A DNA stretch of 64,000 bases from Sulfurovum indicum (GTDB taxonomy: Bacteria > Campylobacterota > Campylobacteria > Campylobacterales > Sulfurovaceae): positions 496,001-560,000 of the forward strand of contig NZ_CP063164.1 of NCBI RefSeq assembly GCF_014931715.1, written 5' to 3'. The notes beneath the pieces are model-generated. The model was not told the origin of the DNA and did not search any database. It saw only the letters and a program-made list of their open reading frames with translations. Made by a program: the position numbers and the translations under genes. Positions 43,172 through 52,262 of the stretch are shown piece by piece. The first letter of the stretch is position 1. The number at the start of each line of letters is the position of its first letter.

Positions 43172-45058
43172 ATGGCAAAAGTATTAGGAATTGACTTAGG
43201 AACAACAAACTCTGCAATGGCAGTGTATGTCAATGGAGAAGCAGCGATCATCGCGAATAAAGAAGGGAAAAACACTACACCTTCTATCGTGGCATTCACC
43301 GACAAGGGTGAAATTCTGGTAGGGGATTCTGCAAAAAGACAGGCAGTGACCAACCCTGAAAAGACGATCTATTCGATCAAAAGAATTATGGGACTGATGT
43401 GTGAAGAGGAGAAGGCTGCAGAAGCAAAAGAGAGACTGCCCTATCAAATCGTAGATAGAAATGGTGCATGTGCAATTGAAGTATCGGGTAAAACCTATAC
43501 ACCACAGGAGATCTCTGCAAAAGTACTGATGAAGATGAAAGAGGATGCGGAAGCATATCTGGGTGAGACAGTGACTGATGCTGTTATTACTGTGCCTGCA
43601 TATTTTAATGATGCACAGAGAAAGGCGACAAAAGAGGCTGGTACGATTGCAGGTCTAAATGTGCTTCGTATTATCAATGAGCCTACATCAGCGGCATTGG
43701 CATATGGTCTTGACAAAAAAGATGCTGAGCAGATTGTTGTTTATGACCTTGGTGGTGGTACATTTGATGTTACTGCACTTGAAACAGGTGACGGTGTTGT
43801 TGAAGTATTGGCAACAGGCGGTGATGCATTCCTTGGCGGGGATGATTTCGATAACCGTATTATCGACTTTGTAGCAAATGAGTTTAAAGCCGAGACAGGT
43901 ATTGATATTAAATCAGATGTTATGGCACTTCAAAGGGTGAAGGATGCAGCAGAAGCAGCAAAAAAAGAGCTTTCATCCGCAACAGAAACTGAGATAAACC
44001 TACCGTTTATTACTGCAGACGCAAGTGGACCGAAACACCTTGTAACCAAAATTACAAGAGCGAAGTTCGAGTCACTGATTGCTGATCTTGTAGAAAAGAC
44101 GATTTCAACGATTGAGTCTGTACTCAAAGATGCAGGATTGACCAAGAATGATGTCAAAGAAATTGTTATGGTCGGTGGTTCTACCCGTGTACCATTGGTA
44201 CAGGAGAAAGTAAAAGCATACTTTGGAAAAGAGCTGAACAAGTCAGTGAATCCGGATGAGGTTGTTGCGATCGGTGCAGCGATCCAGGGTGGTGTCCTTG
44301 CAGGTGATGTGAAAGATGTACTTCTTCTTGATGTTACACCATTAAGCCTCGGTATCGAGACATTGGGTGGTGTGACGACTAAAGTCATCGAGAAGGGTAC
44401 AACGATCCCTGCGAAGAAGTCACAGATCTTCTCTACCGCGGAAGACAATCAGCCGGCAGTAAGCATTCATGTACTCCAGGGTGAGCGTGAGTTTGCCAAA
44501 GACAATAAATCTCTTGGAATGTTCGAGCTTAGAGATATCCCGGCCGCACCAAGAGGAGTACCACAGATCGAAGTAACATTCGATATTGATGCCAACGGTA
44601 TTCTGACAGTATCTGCGGTAGATAAAGGTACAGGAAAGTCTCAAGAGATCAAGATCACCGGTTCGTCAGGACTCTCAGATGAAGAGATCGAAAAAATGGT
44701 TCAGGATGCAGAAGCACATAAAGCCGAAGATGAAAAACGTAAAGCGGTTGTTGAAGCGAAGAACCAGGCAGATGCATTGATCCATCAGACAAGAAAGTCG
44801 CTTGCTGATCTGGGAGATAATTTCGATGCAAGTGAAAAAGCGAACATCGAAGCAGCAATAGCTGACCTTGAGACGGTTCTTAAAGATGAGAATGCGACCA
44901 AAGAACAGATCGATGAGAAGGTTAAAGCACTGACCGAGAAGTCTCACAAGCTTGCTGAAGCGGTTTACGCCAAAGAGCAGGGTGGTCAGGCAGCCGGTGG
45001 TGCCGATGCAGGCAAGAAAGCAGATGATGACGATGTCATCGATGCAGAAGTCGAGTAA
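43172..45058 (+). CDS. dnaK: Chaperone DnaK (Hsp70)
   Basis: The 628-residue chaperone has the Hsp70 signatures [24 protein letters not shown] and [17 protein letters not shown] in the ATPase domain, the linker [13 protein letters not shown], a substrate-binding beta sandwich, a helical lid and the acidic end [10 protein letters not shown]. It folds nascent and stress-denatured proteins with DnaJ and GrpE. It has its own HAIR-type operator and a probable promoter in the 225-bp gap after grpE. A strong terminator follows. Confidence 0.98.
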   Translation: MAKVLGIDLGTTNSAMAVYVNGEAAIIANKEGKNTTPSIVAFTDKGEILVGDSAKRQAVTNPEKTIYSIKRIMGLMCEEEKAAEAKERLPYQIVDRNGACAIEVSGKTYTPQEISAKVLMKMKEDAEAYLGETVTDAVITVPAYFNDAQRKATKEAGTIAGLNVLRIINEPTSAALAYGLDKKDAEQIVVYDLGGGTFDVTALETGDGVVEVLATGGDAFLGGDDFDNRIIDFVANEFKAETGIDIKSDVMALQRVKDAAEAAKKELSSATETEINLPFITADASGPKHLVTKITRAKFESLIADLVEKTISTIESVLKDAGLTKNDVKEIVMVGGSTRVPLVQEKVKAYFGKELNKSVNPDEVVAIGAAIQGGVLAGDVKDVLLLDVTPLSLGIETLGGVTTKVIEKGTTIPAKKSQIFSTAEDNQPAVSIHVLQGEREFAKDNKSLGMFELRDIPAAPRGVPQIEVTFDIDANGILTVSAVDKGTGKSQEIKITGSSGLSDEEIEKMVQDAEAHKAEDEKRKAVVEAKNQADALIHQTRKSLADLGDNFDASEKANIEAAIADLETVLKDENATKEQIDEKVKALTEKSHKLAEAVYAKEQGGQAAGGADAGKKADDDDVIDAEVE

Positions 45059-45108
45059 GACTGCTGTATAAAACTATAGTCTTATTTGGTTTATATTACT
45101 TCCTCCAA

Positions 45109-45152
45109 AGAAAAAGCCCGATTTCCCAAAAGGGAGTCGGGCTTTTTTTATA
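45109..45152 (+). terminator. dnaK intrinsic terminator
   Basis: AAAAAGCCCGA and TCGGGCTTTTTTT form a GC-rich stem around a loop with internal CCC/GGG pairing, ending in a T-run. The A-run on the other side makes it bidirectional in form. Confidence 0.93.
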
Positions 45153-45302
45153 TCATGAATACTACAGTGTGTCTATTTCCGCAGACATACAGCCAATCAT
45201 CTGTTTTTATTGCTAGAGCTTAGAGCTTAGGGGTCAGTTACCACCTTAAAAATCCCTAAAAAAACATAACAATTCTACCAGTTTTTACCAAAAGAATGTA
45301 TT

Positions 45303-46304
45303 CTATGCTTTTAGCTGTACTCCTGTGCTTATTTTGTAGCGGTTTTTATTATACACTTCGCCACTTTTATATAAAGAGTGTGCCACGACAATAAGTTTTC
45401 TTATCACTGCAATTTGTGCTTGTGTTGTGTGTTTACCATTGGCTTTAAGTCGCTCATAAAATGCTTTCATTTTTTCATTGTGCTTGGTTGAAGCCATCGC
45501 AGCCATAAAGAGTGTCCCACGATAGAGCCTGTTGCCTGCTTTTGAGATACGCGTTTGTCCTTTGATTGAAGTACCTGATTCTCTCATCACTGGGTCAAGT
45601 CCTGCAAGGGAGACAATTTGTCTTTGGTTGGCATGAGGATATTTGATAAACAGATGAAGCATCACAATACCTCCTATTTTACCTATACCGTCTATGGAGG
45701 TAATGGCATTATATTTTTCTTTGAGGTTTTTGCTTTTTTCTATGATGGCATAGACTTGTTCTATTATTTTGTCTTCACTTTTCTTTAGTGCTTTTATCTC
45801 TGCTTTGATAGTACGACAGAGTGTCTTACTTCCTTCTTTGGTACTAAGCGATTCCAAATGATTTGAAAGCTGTGTGCGCTGTTTGACCTTAAGTCTGTAA
45901 TAAACCATAAACTCTTTTATCTCTTCAACCAAGGGATCTATGGTCGGTACTTTTATCTCATTTTCTTTTGCAACTACAATGGCTTCTGAAAGCACCCTTG
46001 CATCTATCTTGTCACTTTTGTTTCTCTGTGCAATAGCTTTGGCAAAGTTTCTGGCTTGTTTTGGGTTTGGCATATAAGCCATAATGCCTTTTTGGGCACA
46101 GAAACGGTACAGTAAAGCAGAGTAGCTTCCAGTGGATTCGAAGACAAACACCACCTTCTCTATCTCTTTTTTATAAAGTTTTTTAAGTTTGGAGTAGAGT
46201 GATTTGAATGCTTTGTCTGTATTTGCTATTTCTAAATCCAACTTTCCCAGCGGTACATACACATTGACGCTTGACTTGGAGATATCTAATCCGATAGAAT
46301 ACAT
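45303..46304 (-). CDS. IS110-family DEDD recombinase
   Basis: The 333-residue enzyme has an N-terminal RuvC-like DEDD domain: Asp in MYSIGLDISKSSV, Glu in VVFVFESTGSYS, and the D-x2-D pair in KSDKIDARVLS. A C-terminal Tnp_20 domain follows (ITSIDGIGKIGGIVMLH, IVSLAGLDPVMRESGTSIKG, RISKAGNRLYRGTLFMAA) containing the serine nucleophile region. IS110 recombinases are guided by a bridge RNA made from the element's noncoding end. ATG 46304 is chosen because family members begin MYSIGLDIS; the frame extends 26 codons upstream. Identical to the protein at 47318-48319. Confidence 0.93.
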   Translation of the reverse strand: MYSIGLDISKSSVNVYVPLGKLDLEIANTDKAFKSLYSKLKKLYKKEIEKVVFVFESTGSYSALLYRFCAQKGIMAYMPNPKQARNFAKAIAQRNKSDKIDARVLSEAIVVAKENEIKVPTIDPLVEEIKEFMVYYRLKVKQRTQLSNHLESLSTKEGSKTLCRTIKAEIKALKKSEDKIIEQVYAIIEKSKNLKEKYNAITSIDGIGKIGGIVMLHLFIKYPHANQRQIVSLAGLDPVMRESGTSIKGQTRISKAGNRLYRGTLFMAAMASTKHNEKMKAFYERLKANGKHTTQAQIAVIRKLIVVAHSLYKSGEVYNKNRYKISTGVQLKA

Positions 46305-46618
46305 TTGAGAGCCTTTAAAGTAATTTAGAGAGCTCGTTAGCACAGAGGACAACCTCTGTGTGAAAACTGTAGCATCAGCCACACATAACTTGACCTCGTA
46401 AAATACAATCTAGCATTTGCCAATTTTCTAAAGAAATGTTTAACTTTATAAAACTGCATTTACTGATTTTGTTACCACTCAAGCTTATAGTGCAACTATC
46501 TAACTGACCCTCAAGCTAGTTATGATTTATACGCATAACCGCTTCGGTGACATCCGATGTATTACACCCAACAAACTCTCATTTGTATGGTAGCTAAAAT
46601 GCTACATTTTTATTATAC
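46305..46618 (-). ncRNA. Candidate bridge RNA region, left copy
   Basis: Mirror image of 47005-47317. It is noncoding DNA upstream of the recombinase gene with a TATAAT near the element's inner end. See the right-hand copy for the end-matching segments and hairpins. Confidence 0.45.
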
Positions 46619-46634
46619 GAGGTGACAATGACAA

Positions 46635-46987
46635 CTTAATCAAGCCTACGCTATACTCCAACCAAGCCGTAAACATGGCAAGAAGAGCGCGCATAGAACT
46701 TATCATGTTATCAACAGAGGCATAGAAGCCTTTTTAACGCATCCTGTAATAGTATACAACTCCAAGAACTCAAAACAGTATCTTCATTGGTAGGAACATC
46801 CAATAGTGACAATAAACCTAATATGGAAAACTAGAGAATATGTTTGGAAATATTATTGAAATAAAAGAGAGAAACAAGCAGATGGTCAAAGCTTACAAAC
46901 AAGGGTATTCTCAGCATATGATTGCTAAAGTATTGGGTATATCACAACAGGCTGTGGGTGGTGTGGTGAAGAGGAGCAGGAAATGAA
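46635..46987 (+). pseudogene. Remnant of a REP-associated (Y1) transposase gene
   Basis: Between the two IS110 copies, MARRARIEL is encoded from ATG 46675. A shift of frame then gives YHVINRGIEAFL at about 46701-46735, together resembling the N-terminus of Y1/REP transposases (MARxxRIE...YHVINRG). After a missing middle, 46840-46986 encodes a 48-residue helix-turn-helix tail (KAYKQGYSQHMIAKVLGISQQAVGGVVKR) typical of their C-termini. The catalytic HUH and tyrosine motifs are absent. The frame is interrupted by several stops, so it is dead. The right IS110 copy begins one base after its stop codon. Confidence 0.65.
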
Positions 46988-47004
46988 TTGTCATTGTCAC
47001 CTCG

Positions 47005-47317
47005 TATAATAAAAATGTAGCATTTTAGCTACCATACAAATGAGAGTTTGTTGGGTGTAATACATCGGATGTCACCGAAGCGGTTATGCGTATAAATCAT
47101 AACTAGCTTGAGGGTCAGTTAGATAGTTGCACTATAAGCTTGAGTGGTAACAAAATCAGTAAATGCAGTTTTATAAAGTTAAACATTTCTTTAGAAAATT
47201 GGCAAATGCTAGATTGTATTTTACGAGGTCAAGTTATGTGTGGCTGATGCTACAGTTTTCACACAGAGGTTGTCCTCTGTGCTAACGAGCTCTCTAAATT
47301 ACTTTAAAGGCTCTCAA
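47005..47317 (+). ncRNA. Candidate bridge RNA region, right copy
   Basis: TATAAT at 47005-47010 lies 17 bases inside the element. Downstream come hairpin GTAGC-ATTTTA-GCTAC (47017-47032) and a segment GGATGTCACCGAAG that shares TGTCACC with the inner end. The motif GGGTCAGTTA - hairpin ATAGT-TGC-ACTAT - GTGGTAAC follows (about 47112-47152). The outer end of the element contains GTGGTAACTGACCC, so one segment equals, and the other is complementary to, the same end sequence. Paired guide segments around a hairpin are what a bridge RNA loop requires. The assignment is inference from established IS110 biology. Confidence 0.5.
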
Positions 47318-48319
47318 ATGTATTCTATCGGATTAGATATCTCCAAGTCAAGCGTCAATGTGTATGTACCGCTGGGAAAGTTGGATTTAGAAATAGCAAA
47401 TACAGACAAAGCATTCAAATCACTCTACTCCAAACTTAAAAAACTTTATAAAAAAGAGATAGAGAAGGTGGTGTTTGTCTTCGAATCCACTGGAAGCTAC
47501 TCTGCTTTACTGTACCGTTTCTGTGCCCAAAAAGGCATTATGGCTTATATGCCAAACCCAAAACAAGCCAGAAACTTTGCCAAAGCTATTGCACAGAGAA
47601 ACAAAAGTGACAAGATAGATGCAAGGGTGCTTTCAGAAGCCATTGTAGTTGCAAAAGAAAATGAGATAAAAGTACCGACCATAGATCCCTTGGTTGAAGA
47701 GATAAAAGAGTTTATGGTTTATTACAGACTTAAGGTCAAACAGCGCACACAGCTTTCAAATCATTTGGAATCGCTTAGTACCAAAGAAGGAAGTAAGACA
47801 CTCTGTCGTACTATCAAAGCAGAGATAAAAGCACTAAAGAAAAGTGAAGACAAAATAATAGAACAAGTCTATGCCATCATAGAAAAAAGCAAAAACCTCA
47901 AAGAAAAATATAATGCCATTACCTCCATAGACGGTATAGGTAAAATAGGAGGTATTGTGATGCTTCATCTGTTTATCAAATATCCTCATGCCAACCAAAG
48001 ACAAATTGTCTCCCTTGCAGGACTTGACCCAGTGATGAGAGAATCAGGTACTTCAATCAAAGGACAAACGCGTATCTCAAAAGCAGGCAACAGGCTCTAT
48101 CGTGGGACACTCTTTATGGCTGCGATGGCTTCAACCAAGCACAATGAAAAAATGAAAGCATTTTATGAGCGACTTAAAGCCAATGGTAAACACACAACAC
48201 AAGCACAAATTGCAGTGATAAGAAAACTTATTGTCGTGGCACACTCTTTATATAAAAGTGGCGAAGTGTATAATAAAAACCGCTACAAAATAAGCACAGG
48301 AGTACAGCTAAAAGCATAG
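47318..48319 (+). CDS. IS110-family DEDD recombinase (second copy)
   Basis: The 333-residue protein is identical to that at 45303-46304, with the same DEDD residues (GLDISK, FESTG, DKIDA) and C-terminal serine domain. Both copies are intact, so either may be active. The two genes diverge, each with its noncoding leader facing the 353-bp centre. Start ATG 47318 is chosen as for the other copy. Confidence 0.93.
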   Translation: MYSIGLDISKSSVNVYVPLGKLDLEIANTDKAFKSLYSKLKKLYKKEIEKVVFVFESTGSYSALLYRFCAQKGIMAYMPNPKQARNFAKAIAQRNKSDKIDARVLSEAIVVAKENEIKVPTIDPLVEEIKEFMVYYRLKVKQRTQLSNHLESLSTKEGSKTLCRTIKAEIKALKKSEDKIIEQVYAIIEKSKNLKEKYNAITSIDGIGKIGGIVMLHLFIKYPHANQRQIVSLAGLDPVMRESGTSIKGQTRISKAGNRLYRGTLFMAAMASTKHNEKMKAFYERLKANGKHTTQAQIAVIRKLIVVAHSLYKSGEVYNKNRYKISTGVQLKA

Positions 48320-48402
48320 AATACATTCTTTTGGTAAAAACTGGTAGAATTGTTATGTTTTTTTAGGGATTTTTAAGGTGGTAACTGACCCCTATATTCG
48401 GA

Positions 48403-49743
48403 TTAAAAATCAAATGGCTGGAAGACCATCAACCAGATATTTGTACCTTCTTCGCTATAGGCAATATCGATGCGGACTGGTACCTGTACGGCCATGGCCC
48501 GCAGACTGATACCTGCATCAAGTTTCATATTTTGGAAAAGAGAGCTATTATAGTGGTCATTGACCCTGCCGACTTCTACAAAACCTACAAGCTGTAACCA
48601 GTCAACAGCTACCGGGATATATTTGTTTTTTTTAAAGGGGTTCCAGTTAAGAGTGGCTCTATATTCAGCTGTGCCATAGAGTACTGTTTTGTCAGAGAAG
48701 CGGTCGGTACTGTATCCTCGCATACGGAACATACCTCCCAGTTTTGCACCTTCCCATGGAGGCGGACGGTGATCTGCAATTTCCGGTCTGAATTCACTGT
48801 TTCTGTCCCAGGAGAAAGAGTAGCCTGTCCAGAGGCTCATAGCAAAGACATTTTGTTGTGTGGATGAGAGGGGTGGCAGATTTATATAGTGGTTGTATTT
48901 GAACTCCATGAAATCCCAACTTTGTTGAGAATCACCCCAGCCAAAATCTTTGGAGTATTGCAGTTTGAACTGATAACCTCTTGAAGGATTCAGATCATAA
49001 TCTGTATTGTCATGCTCCATAAAAAAACGAAGACCATTGGTATCCCACTTCTGCAAACCGATTGATGACCTGGGAGAGTCTGGCAGATAGTTCTCAAATG
49101 TATGATGTTCATAAAAACCGCTCATTCCCACCGAAGTTCTTCCTGTTATAAAGGGTTTGCCTCCACCGTATCCTTGTCGACCAACGGCAAAACCATTTTT
49201 TAACGTATACTCTCCATCAGGGTTGTCCTCTCCCTCTCCTATAGGAAGAACGTATTTAAGCGAAGCGTAGATAAAGTCTTCATCCCCGGATGTCTCTACA
49301 TAACTCTCTTTATCAGAATTGTTCGAATGGTCGTATAGATAGTAATGTGCTTTTGGTAAATGGCTTTTCATACCCATAACGGAGAAAAGAAGACGATCAG
49401 TACCGGGGATGAGATAATCAAAAATGGCTGCAAAGCCACCGGAAAAGTTTGCAGTATCAGGCTGACTGTTTGTAATGATATCTTGTTCCGTACCGTAGAA
49501 AAGCGTAGCGATAGCTGTAGTTTCCGGCTGTAAAAGACCTTTCTTGATAACCCCTGCCCCACCTGCAAAACCTGTAGAATCTGAAGAGAAGAGATAAGGA
49601 AGATAGATTATATCTTTTCTGTCTGCTTCTTCCGGCTCTGTGGTGGTATGTGTATGTAAGATATCTGTACCGGCATTAAGTGACTGAGCTGCAAGAATCG
49701 ATATGATGATTCTTGGAATGAGTAATTTTCTTGTTGGCTGCAT
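48403..49743 (-). CDS. Omp85-family outer-membrane barrel (D15-like, no POTRA)
   Basis: The 446-residue protein has a signal peptide (LLIPRIIISILAAQSLNA) and then beta-strand-rich sequence throughout, ending in FQPFDF with a C-terminal aromatic as in outer-membrane barrels. GMFRMRGYSTDRFSDKTVLYGTAEYR is the Omp85 loop-6 motif (R-G-Y/F) with the following strand. At this length there is no room for POTRA domains, so it is a short surface-antigen-D15 protein rather than BamA or TamA. Possible patatin-like or lipid-handling partners are not encoded nearby. It ends 9 bases from the IS110 right end. Confidence 0.82.
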   Translation of the reverse strand: MQPTRKLLIPRIIISILAAQSLNAGTDILHTHTTTEPEEADRKDIIYLPYLFSSDSTGFAGGAGVIKKGLLQPETTAIATLFYGTEQDIITNSQPDTANFSGGFAAIFDYLIPGTDRLLFSVMGMKSHLPKAHYYLYDHSNNSDKESYVETSGDEDFIYASLKYVLPIGEGEDNPDGEYTLKNGFAVGRQGYGGGKPFITGRTSVGMSGFYEHHTFENYLPDSPRSSIGLQKWDTNGLRFFMEHDNTDYDLNPSRGYQFKLQYSKDFGWGDSQQSWDFMEFKYNHYINLPPLSSTQQNVFAMSLWTGYSFSWDRNSEFRPEIADHRPPPWEGAKLGGMFRMRGYSTDRFSDKTVLYGTAEYRATLNWNPFKKNKYIPVAVDWLQLVGFVEVGRVNDHYNSSLFQNMKLDAGISLRAMAVQVPVRIDIAYSEEGTNIWLMVFQPFDF

Positions 49744-49825
49744 GTAAAAATTATAGCCAAAACATATTAGAGTTTTTAGGATATAATATTCACAACTAAA
49801 TGAATAATTATATGAGGATCATAGA

Positions 49826-50125
49826 ATGAAAACAGAAAAATGCAATACCCTTGCAGAAGCGAGAAAGAAGATTGATGAAGTGGATGAAGAGATCGTGAAA
49901 CTGATCGCAAAACGCAATAACTATATTAAACAGATTGCCCATTTCAAAACAAGTGTAACTGAAGTAAAAGCTGAAGAGAGAATTGAAGATGTTATTTCCA
50001 GAGTACGTCAACAGGCTATTGATCTGGATCTCTCTCCAAACCTTATTAATGACCTTTATGTACGTATGATCGATGCGATGGTTGAGAGTGAGATCGAAGA
50101 GTTCAATAATGCAAAGAGTTTTTAA
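49826..50125 (+). CDS. Chorismate mutase-fold protein (AroQ type)
   Basis: The 99-residue all-helical protein has the AroQ pattern: ARKKIDEVDEEIVKLIAKRNNYIKQIAHFK, then VKAEERIEDVISRVRQQAIDLDLSPNLINDLYVRMIDAMVESE. The Arg/Lys residues of the active site (R in KKIDEVD-context, K in QIAHFK, R in EERIEDVI) are in place. Isolated domains of this type act as chorismate mutase or isochorismate-pyruvate lyase, so the reaction is not fixed. A TATAAT lies upstream (about 49783), and the gene stands alone. Confidence 0.8.
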   Translation: MKTEKCNTLAEARKKIDEVDEEIVKLIAKRNNYIKQIAHFKTSVTEVKAEERIEDVISRVRQQAIDLDLSPNLINDLYVRMIDAMVESEIEEFNNAKSF

Positions 50126-50131
50126 AAAACT

Positions 50132-50240
50132 GACTGAAATAAGATCAGTCGCATAGGCTCACCGCCGAAGGGGTCTCAGTGGCAATACAGTAGAAAGGAC
50201 GCTGTTTATACATGTTTTCATAACAATAGCGACCTTTTTT
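50132..50240 (+). ncRNA. Unassigned structured element with terminator-like end
   Basis: The element holds hairpin GACTGA-N7-TCAGTC, then the GC-rich run CACCGCCGAAGGGGTCTCAG, then AAAGGACGCT pairing with AGCGACCTTT (50194-50237) just before a T-run. The words CCGAAGGGG, CTCAG and AAAGGAC, in that order, recall a glycine aptamer core, but the supporting GAG stem is missing. It may be the 3' UTR of the chorismate-mutase gene, a small RNA or a riboswitch for the response-regulator gene 190 bases on. Confidence 0.4.
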
Positions 50241-50426
50241 ACCACAAGTTCAATAGATTTATAAAAATAAAATTTATTATATATTACTTTTTTTATGCCA
50301 AAGTACACTCTTTCTCTATGTGTACTCTTTTGCACAGAGCTATGCTACAATGATATTGGAGCTTTTTGCATAATCCGCTGAGAGCATTGGGGTTATTCAG
50401 ATGGTTTATGATAAAAAGGAGTATTT
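50241..50426. other. AT-rich upstream region of two-component genes
   Basis: No coding frame supported. TACAAT at about 50346-50351 is a possible -10 for the response regulator, with AAAAAGGAG before its TTG start. Confidence 0.45.
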
Positions 50427-51080
50427 TTGAAAATATTATTGCTTGAAGATGATGTGATCTTGCAGGAGATCATTGAAGAGTTTCTTATTGAAAACGGTTA
50501 TGAGGTCAACTCTTTTTATGATGGAGAAAAGGCACTCGATGCGATTGGGAACAGCCATTATGATCTATTGTTGCTTGATGTGAATGTTCCGAGTATAAAC
50601 GGCTTTGAGATACTCTCTTACCTTCGTGATATCGGTAATACCACCCCAGCTATTTATATTACTTCACTTGCTGGGATCAATGACCTCAAAAAAGGCTTTG
50701 AGTTGGGTGCGGATGATTATCTGAAAAAGCCTTTTGATCTTGAAGAACTGCAGGTACGTATCGAACATATAGCAAAAGCAAATTATCTTCAGGATGAGAT
50801 AGAGTTTAACGGTATGCGGTTTATTCCCAAGGCACATCAGATATATATTGGGGAGAAGGTGATTGAGATGCGCCAGAAAGAGGCACAGGTATTGGAATAC
50901 TTTGTACAAAATCAGGGAAAGATTATCTCTTGTGACGAGATCATCGAAAATGTATGGGAGGATGAAAATGTCCCTACCCATGCGACCATCCGTACCTATA
51001 TCAAAAACCTGAGAAAGATGTTTGATAAAGAGTATTTTGACAACATCAAAGGAGAGGGTTATCGTTTTAACATCATATGA
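50427..51080 (+). CDS. OmpR/PhoB-type response regulator
   Basis: The 217-residue regulator has a receiver domain (LLLEDDVILQEIIEEF, phospho-acceptor Asp in LLLDVNVPSINGFE, Thr/Ser in YITS, Lys in LKKPFDLEEL). A winged-helix DNA-binding domain follows (EMRQKEAQVLEYFVQNQGKIISCDEIIENVW, RTYIKNLRKMF, IKGEGYRF). It starts with TTG behind a strong AAAAAGGAG. It pairs with the overlapping downstream kinase. The stimulus and target genes cannot be told from sequence. Confidence 0.92.
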   Translation: MKILLLEDDVILQEIIEEFLIENGYEVNSFYDGEKALDAIGNSHYDLLLLDVNVPSINGFEILSYLRDIGNTTPAIYITSLAGINDLKKGFELGADDYLKKPFDLEELQVRIEHIAKANYLQDEIEFNGMRFIPKAHQIYIGEKVIEMRQKEAQVLEYFVQNQGKIISCDEIIENVWEDENVPTHATIRTYIKNLRKMFDKEYFDNIKGEGYRFNII

Positions 51081-52236
51081 ACGCAGGTCACTCTCCCGTT
51101 TTCTAACTCTTTATCTGATTTCAGTCTTTGTTTTGTTGGCAATCATCGGGTATCTTTTTTTCGAAAATAACCGTGCGTCGATGAAGAGTGCGATGAAGTT
51201 TGAGATGATGTACCAGGGGCGTATGCTCTCTTCCATGATCGTGATGGAGGCAATGAAAGGAAAAGAGATGGATGAAGCTGACAAGCTTAATTTTTTGGCC
51301 TCTCTGAAACACTGCCGTTTTGATGTAGGCTATTATGATAAAGAACAAGATGCTATCTATTCAGAGATCGATGAGGTTGATAGATTTGATAAAGATTTCT
51401 ATGTCAAAGATAATAGCTGTTATACGGTAATAGAGGATAAGAGCGATCATATGGGTGTGCACTATATTGTTCTTAAAGAGAATGAGTTAGTTGGCAGTTT
51501 TCAGCAGCTGCGTATTAAAATTATAAGCTATCTATTGTTCTCTTTTTTGCTGATGGGGGTGGTCGGGTATTTTCTGGGACGTCTATTCCTGCGTCCGGTA
51601 CGTGAGCAGATAGAAGCGTTCGATCGGTTTATCTCCGATACTACTCATGAGCTCAACACTCCGATATCAGCTATTTTGATGACCATCCAATCACTTAAAG
51701 GGATAGATGAGAAAAAGAAGAAGCGCTTGGAGGCAAGTGCAAAACGTCTCAATATGATGTATAGCTCGCTAACCTACAGGTTAGAGGGGAAAGAGGAGAA
51801 AGCAGAACCCTTTTGTTTTGCCAAAGTGATCGAAGAGAGGGTAGGGTATATCAGGGAACTTATTGAGGCAAAGCATCTTCATGTTTCAGTCGACCTGGAG
51901 CCTACAGAGGTGAGGATGTCACACTCTTCTGCCGAACGCCTGATTGACAATCTGCTTTCCAATGCGATCAAGTATAGTGATGTGGGAGACAGTATTACTG
52001 TAACACTCAGGAATAGAGTACTGAAAGTATCTGATACCGGTATCGGTATTGATAAAACGGTACAGGAAGATATTTTCAAGCGTTATACACGTGCCAATAA
52101 TGAGCGCGGCGGTTTTGGTATAGGTCTCAATATTGTACTGGGTATCTGTAAACAGTATAAGATCAAAATTGATCTAAAGTCTGAAAAAGGGGTGGGAAGT
52201 ACCTTTATTTTGACTTTTCCACTCATGAAACAGTAG
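51037..52236 (+). CDS. Sensor histidine kinase
   Basis: Two membrane segments (about residues 21-41 and 160-180) enclose a periplasmic domain of about 115 residues with two cysteines (HCRFDVGYYD, DNSCYTVIED). HisKA has its histidine in ISDTTHELNTPISAIL, then HATPase_c (LIDNLLSNAIKYS, VSDTGIGID, RGGFGIGLNIV). Start is uncertain: TTG 51037 has AAAGAG upstream, TTG 51022 is also possible, and both lie inside the response-regulator gene. The product is about 399 residues from 51037. It is cognate to the regulator just upstream. Confidence 0.88.
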   Translation: MTTSKERVIVLTSYERRSLSRFLTLYLISVFVLLAIIGYLFFENNRASMKSAMKFEMMYQGRMLSSMIVMEAMKGKEMDEADKLNFLASLKHCRFDVGYYDKEQDAIYSEIDEVDRFDKDFYVKDNSCYTVIEDKSDHMGVHYIVLKENELVGSFQQLRIKIISYLLFSFLLMGVVGYFLGRLFLRPVREQIEAFDRFISDTTHELNTPISAILMTIQSLKGIDEKKKKRLEASAKRLNMMYSSLTYRLEGKEEKAEPFCFAKVIEERVGYIRELIEAKHLHVSVDLEPTEVRMSHSSAERLIDNLLSNAIKYSDVGDSITVTLRNRVLKVSDTGIGIDKTVQEDIFKRYTRANNERGGFGIGLNIVLGICKQYKIKIDLKSEKGVGSTFILTFPLMKQ

Positions 52237-52262
52237 ATTCAAAACTGTATTTTCCCTGACAA

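Larger units (their letters stand above)
45228..46634 (-). mobile_element. IS110-family element, left (minus-strand) copy
   Basis: This is the 1407-bp left arm of an inverted repeat. It holds an IS110-type recombinase gene and about 330 bp of upstream noncoding DNA. The outer end begins TAGGGGTCAGTTACCACC; the inner end finishes GGTGACAATGACAA. The reverse complement of 46988-48394 has the same length and matches at both ends and in the encoded protein. Unlike most insertion sequences it has no terminal inverted repeats of its own, as expected for IS110. Confidence 0.9.
46988..48394 (+). mobile_element. IS110-family element, right (plus-strand) copy
   Basis: This is the 1407-bp right arm of the inverted repeat: inner end TTGTCATTGTCACCTCG, noncoding leader, recombinase gene, then a short tail ending GGTGGTAACTGACCCCTA. 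Same length as the left arm and encoding an identical protein, so duplication is very recent or homogenised by recombination. Confidence 0.9.

Noticed and set aside
45228-48394. Composite transposon carrying cargo between the two IS110 copies
   Set aside because: Only 353 bp of a dead transposase gene lies between them, and IS110 elements are not known to form classical composite transposons.
50160-50200. Cobalamin riboswitch on the minus strand (GCCACTG word)
   Set aside because: Only that one word matches; the B12 box and the other conserved segments are absent, and no minus-strand gene follows directly.
50132-50240. Glycine riboswitch
   Set aside because: Core words occur in order, but the 5' GAG strand needed to pair with CTCAG is missing, an extra insertion separates CTCAG from AAAGGAC, and the downstream gene is a response regulator.
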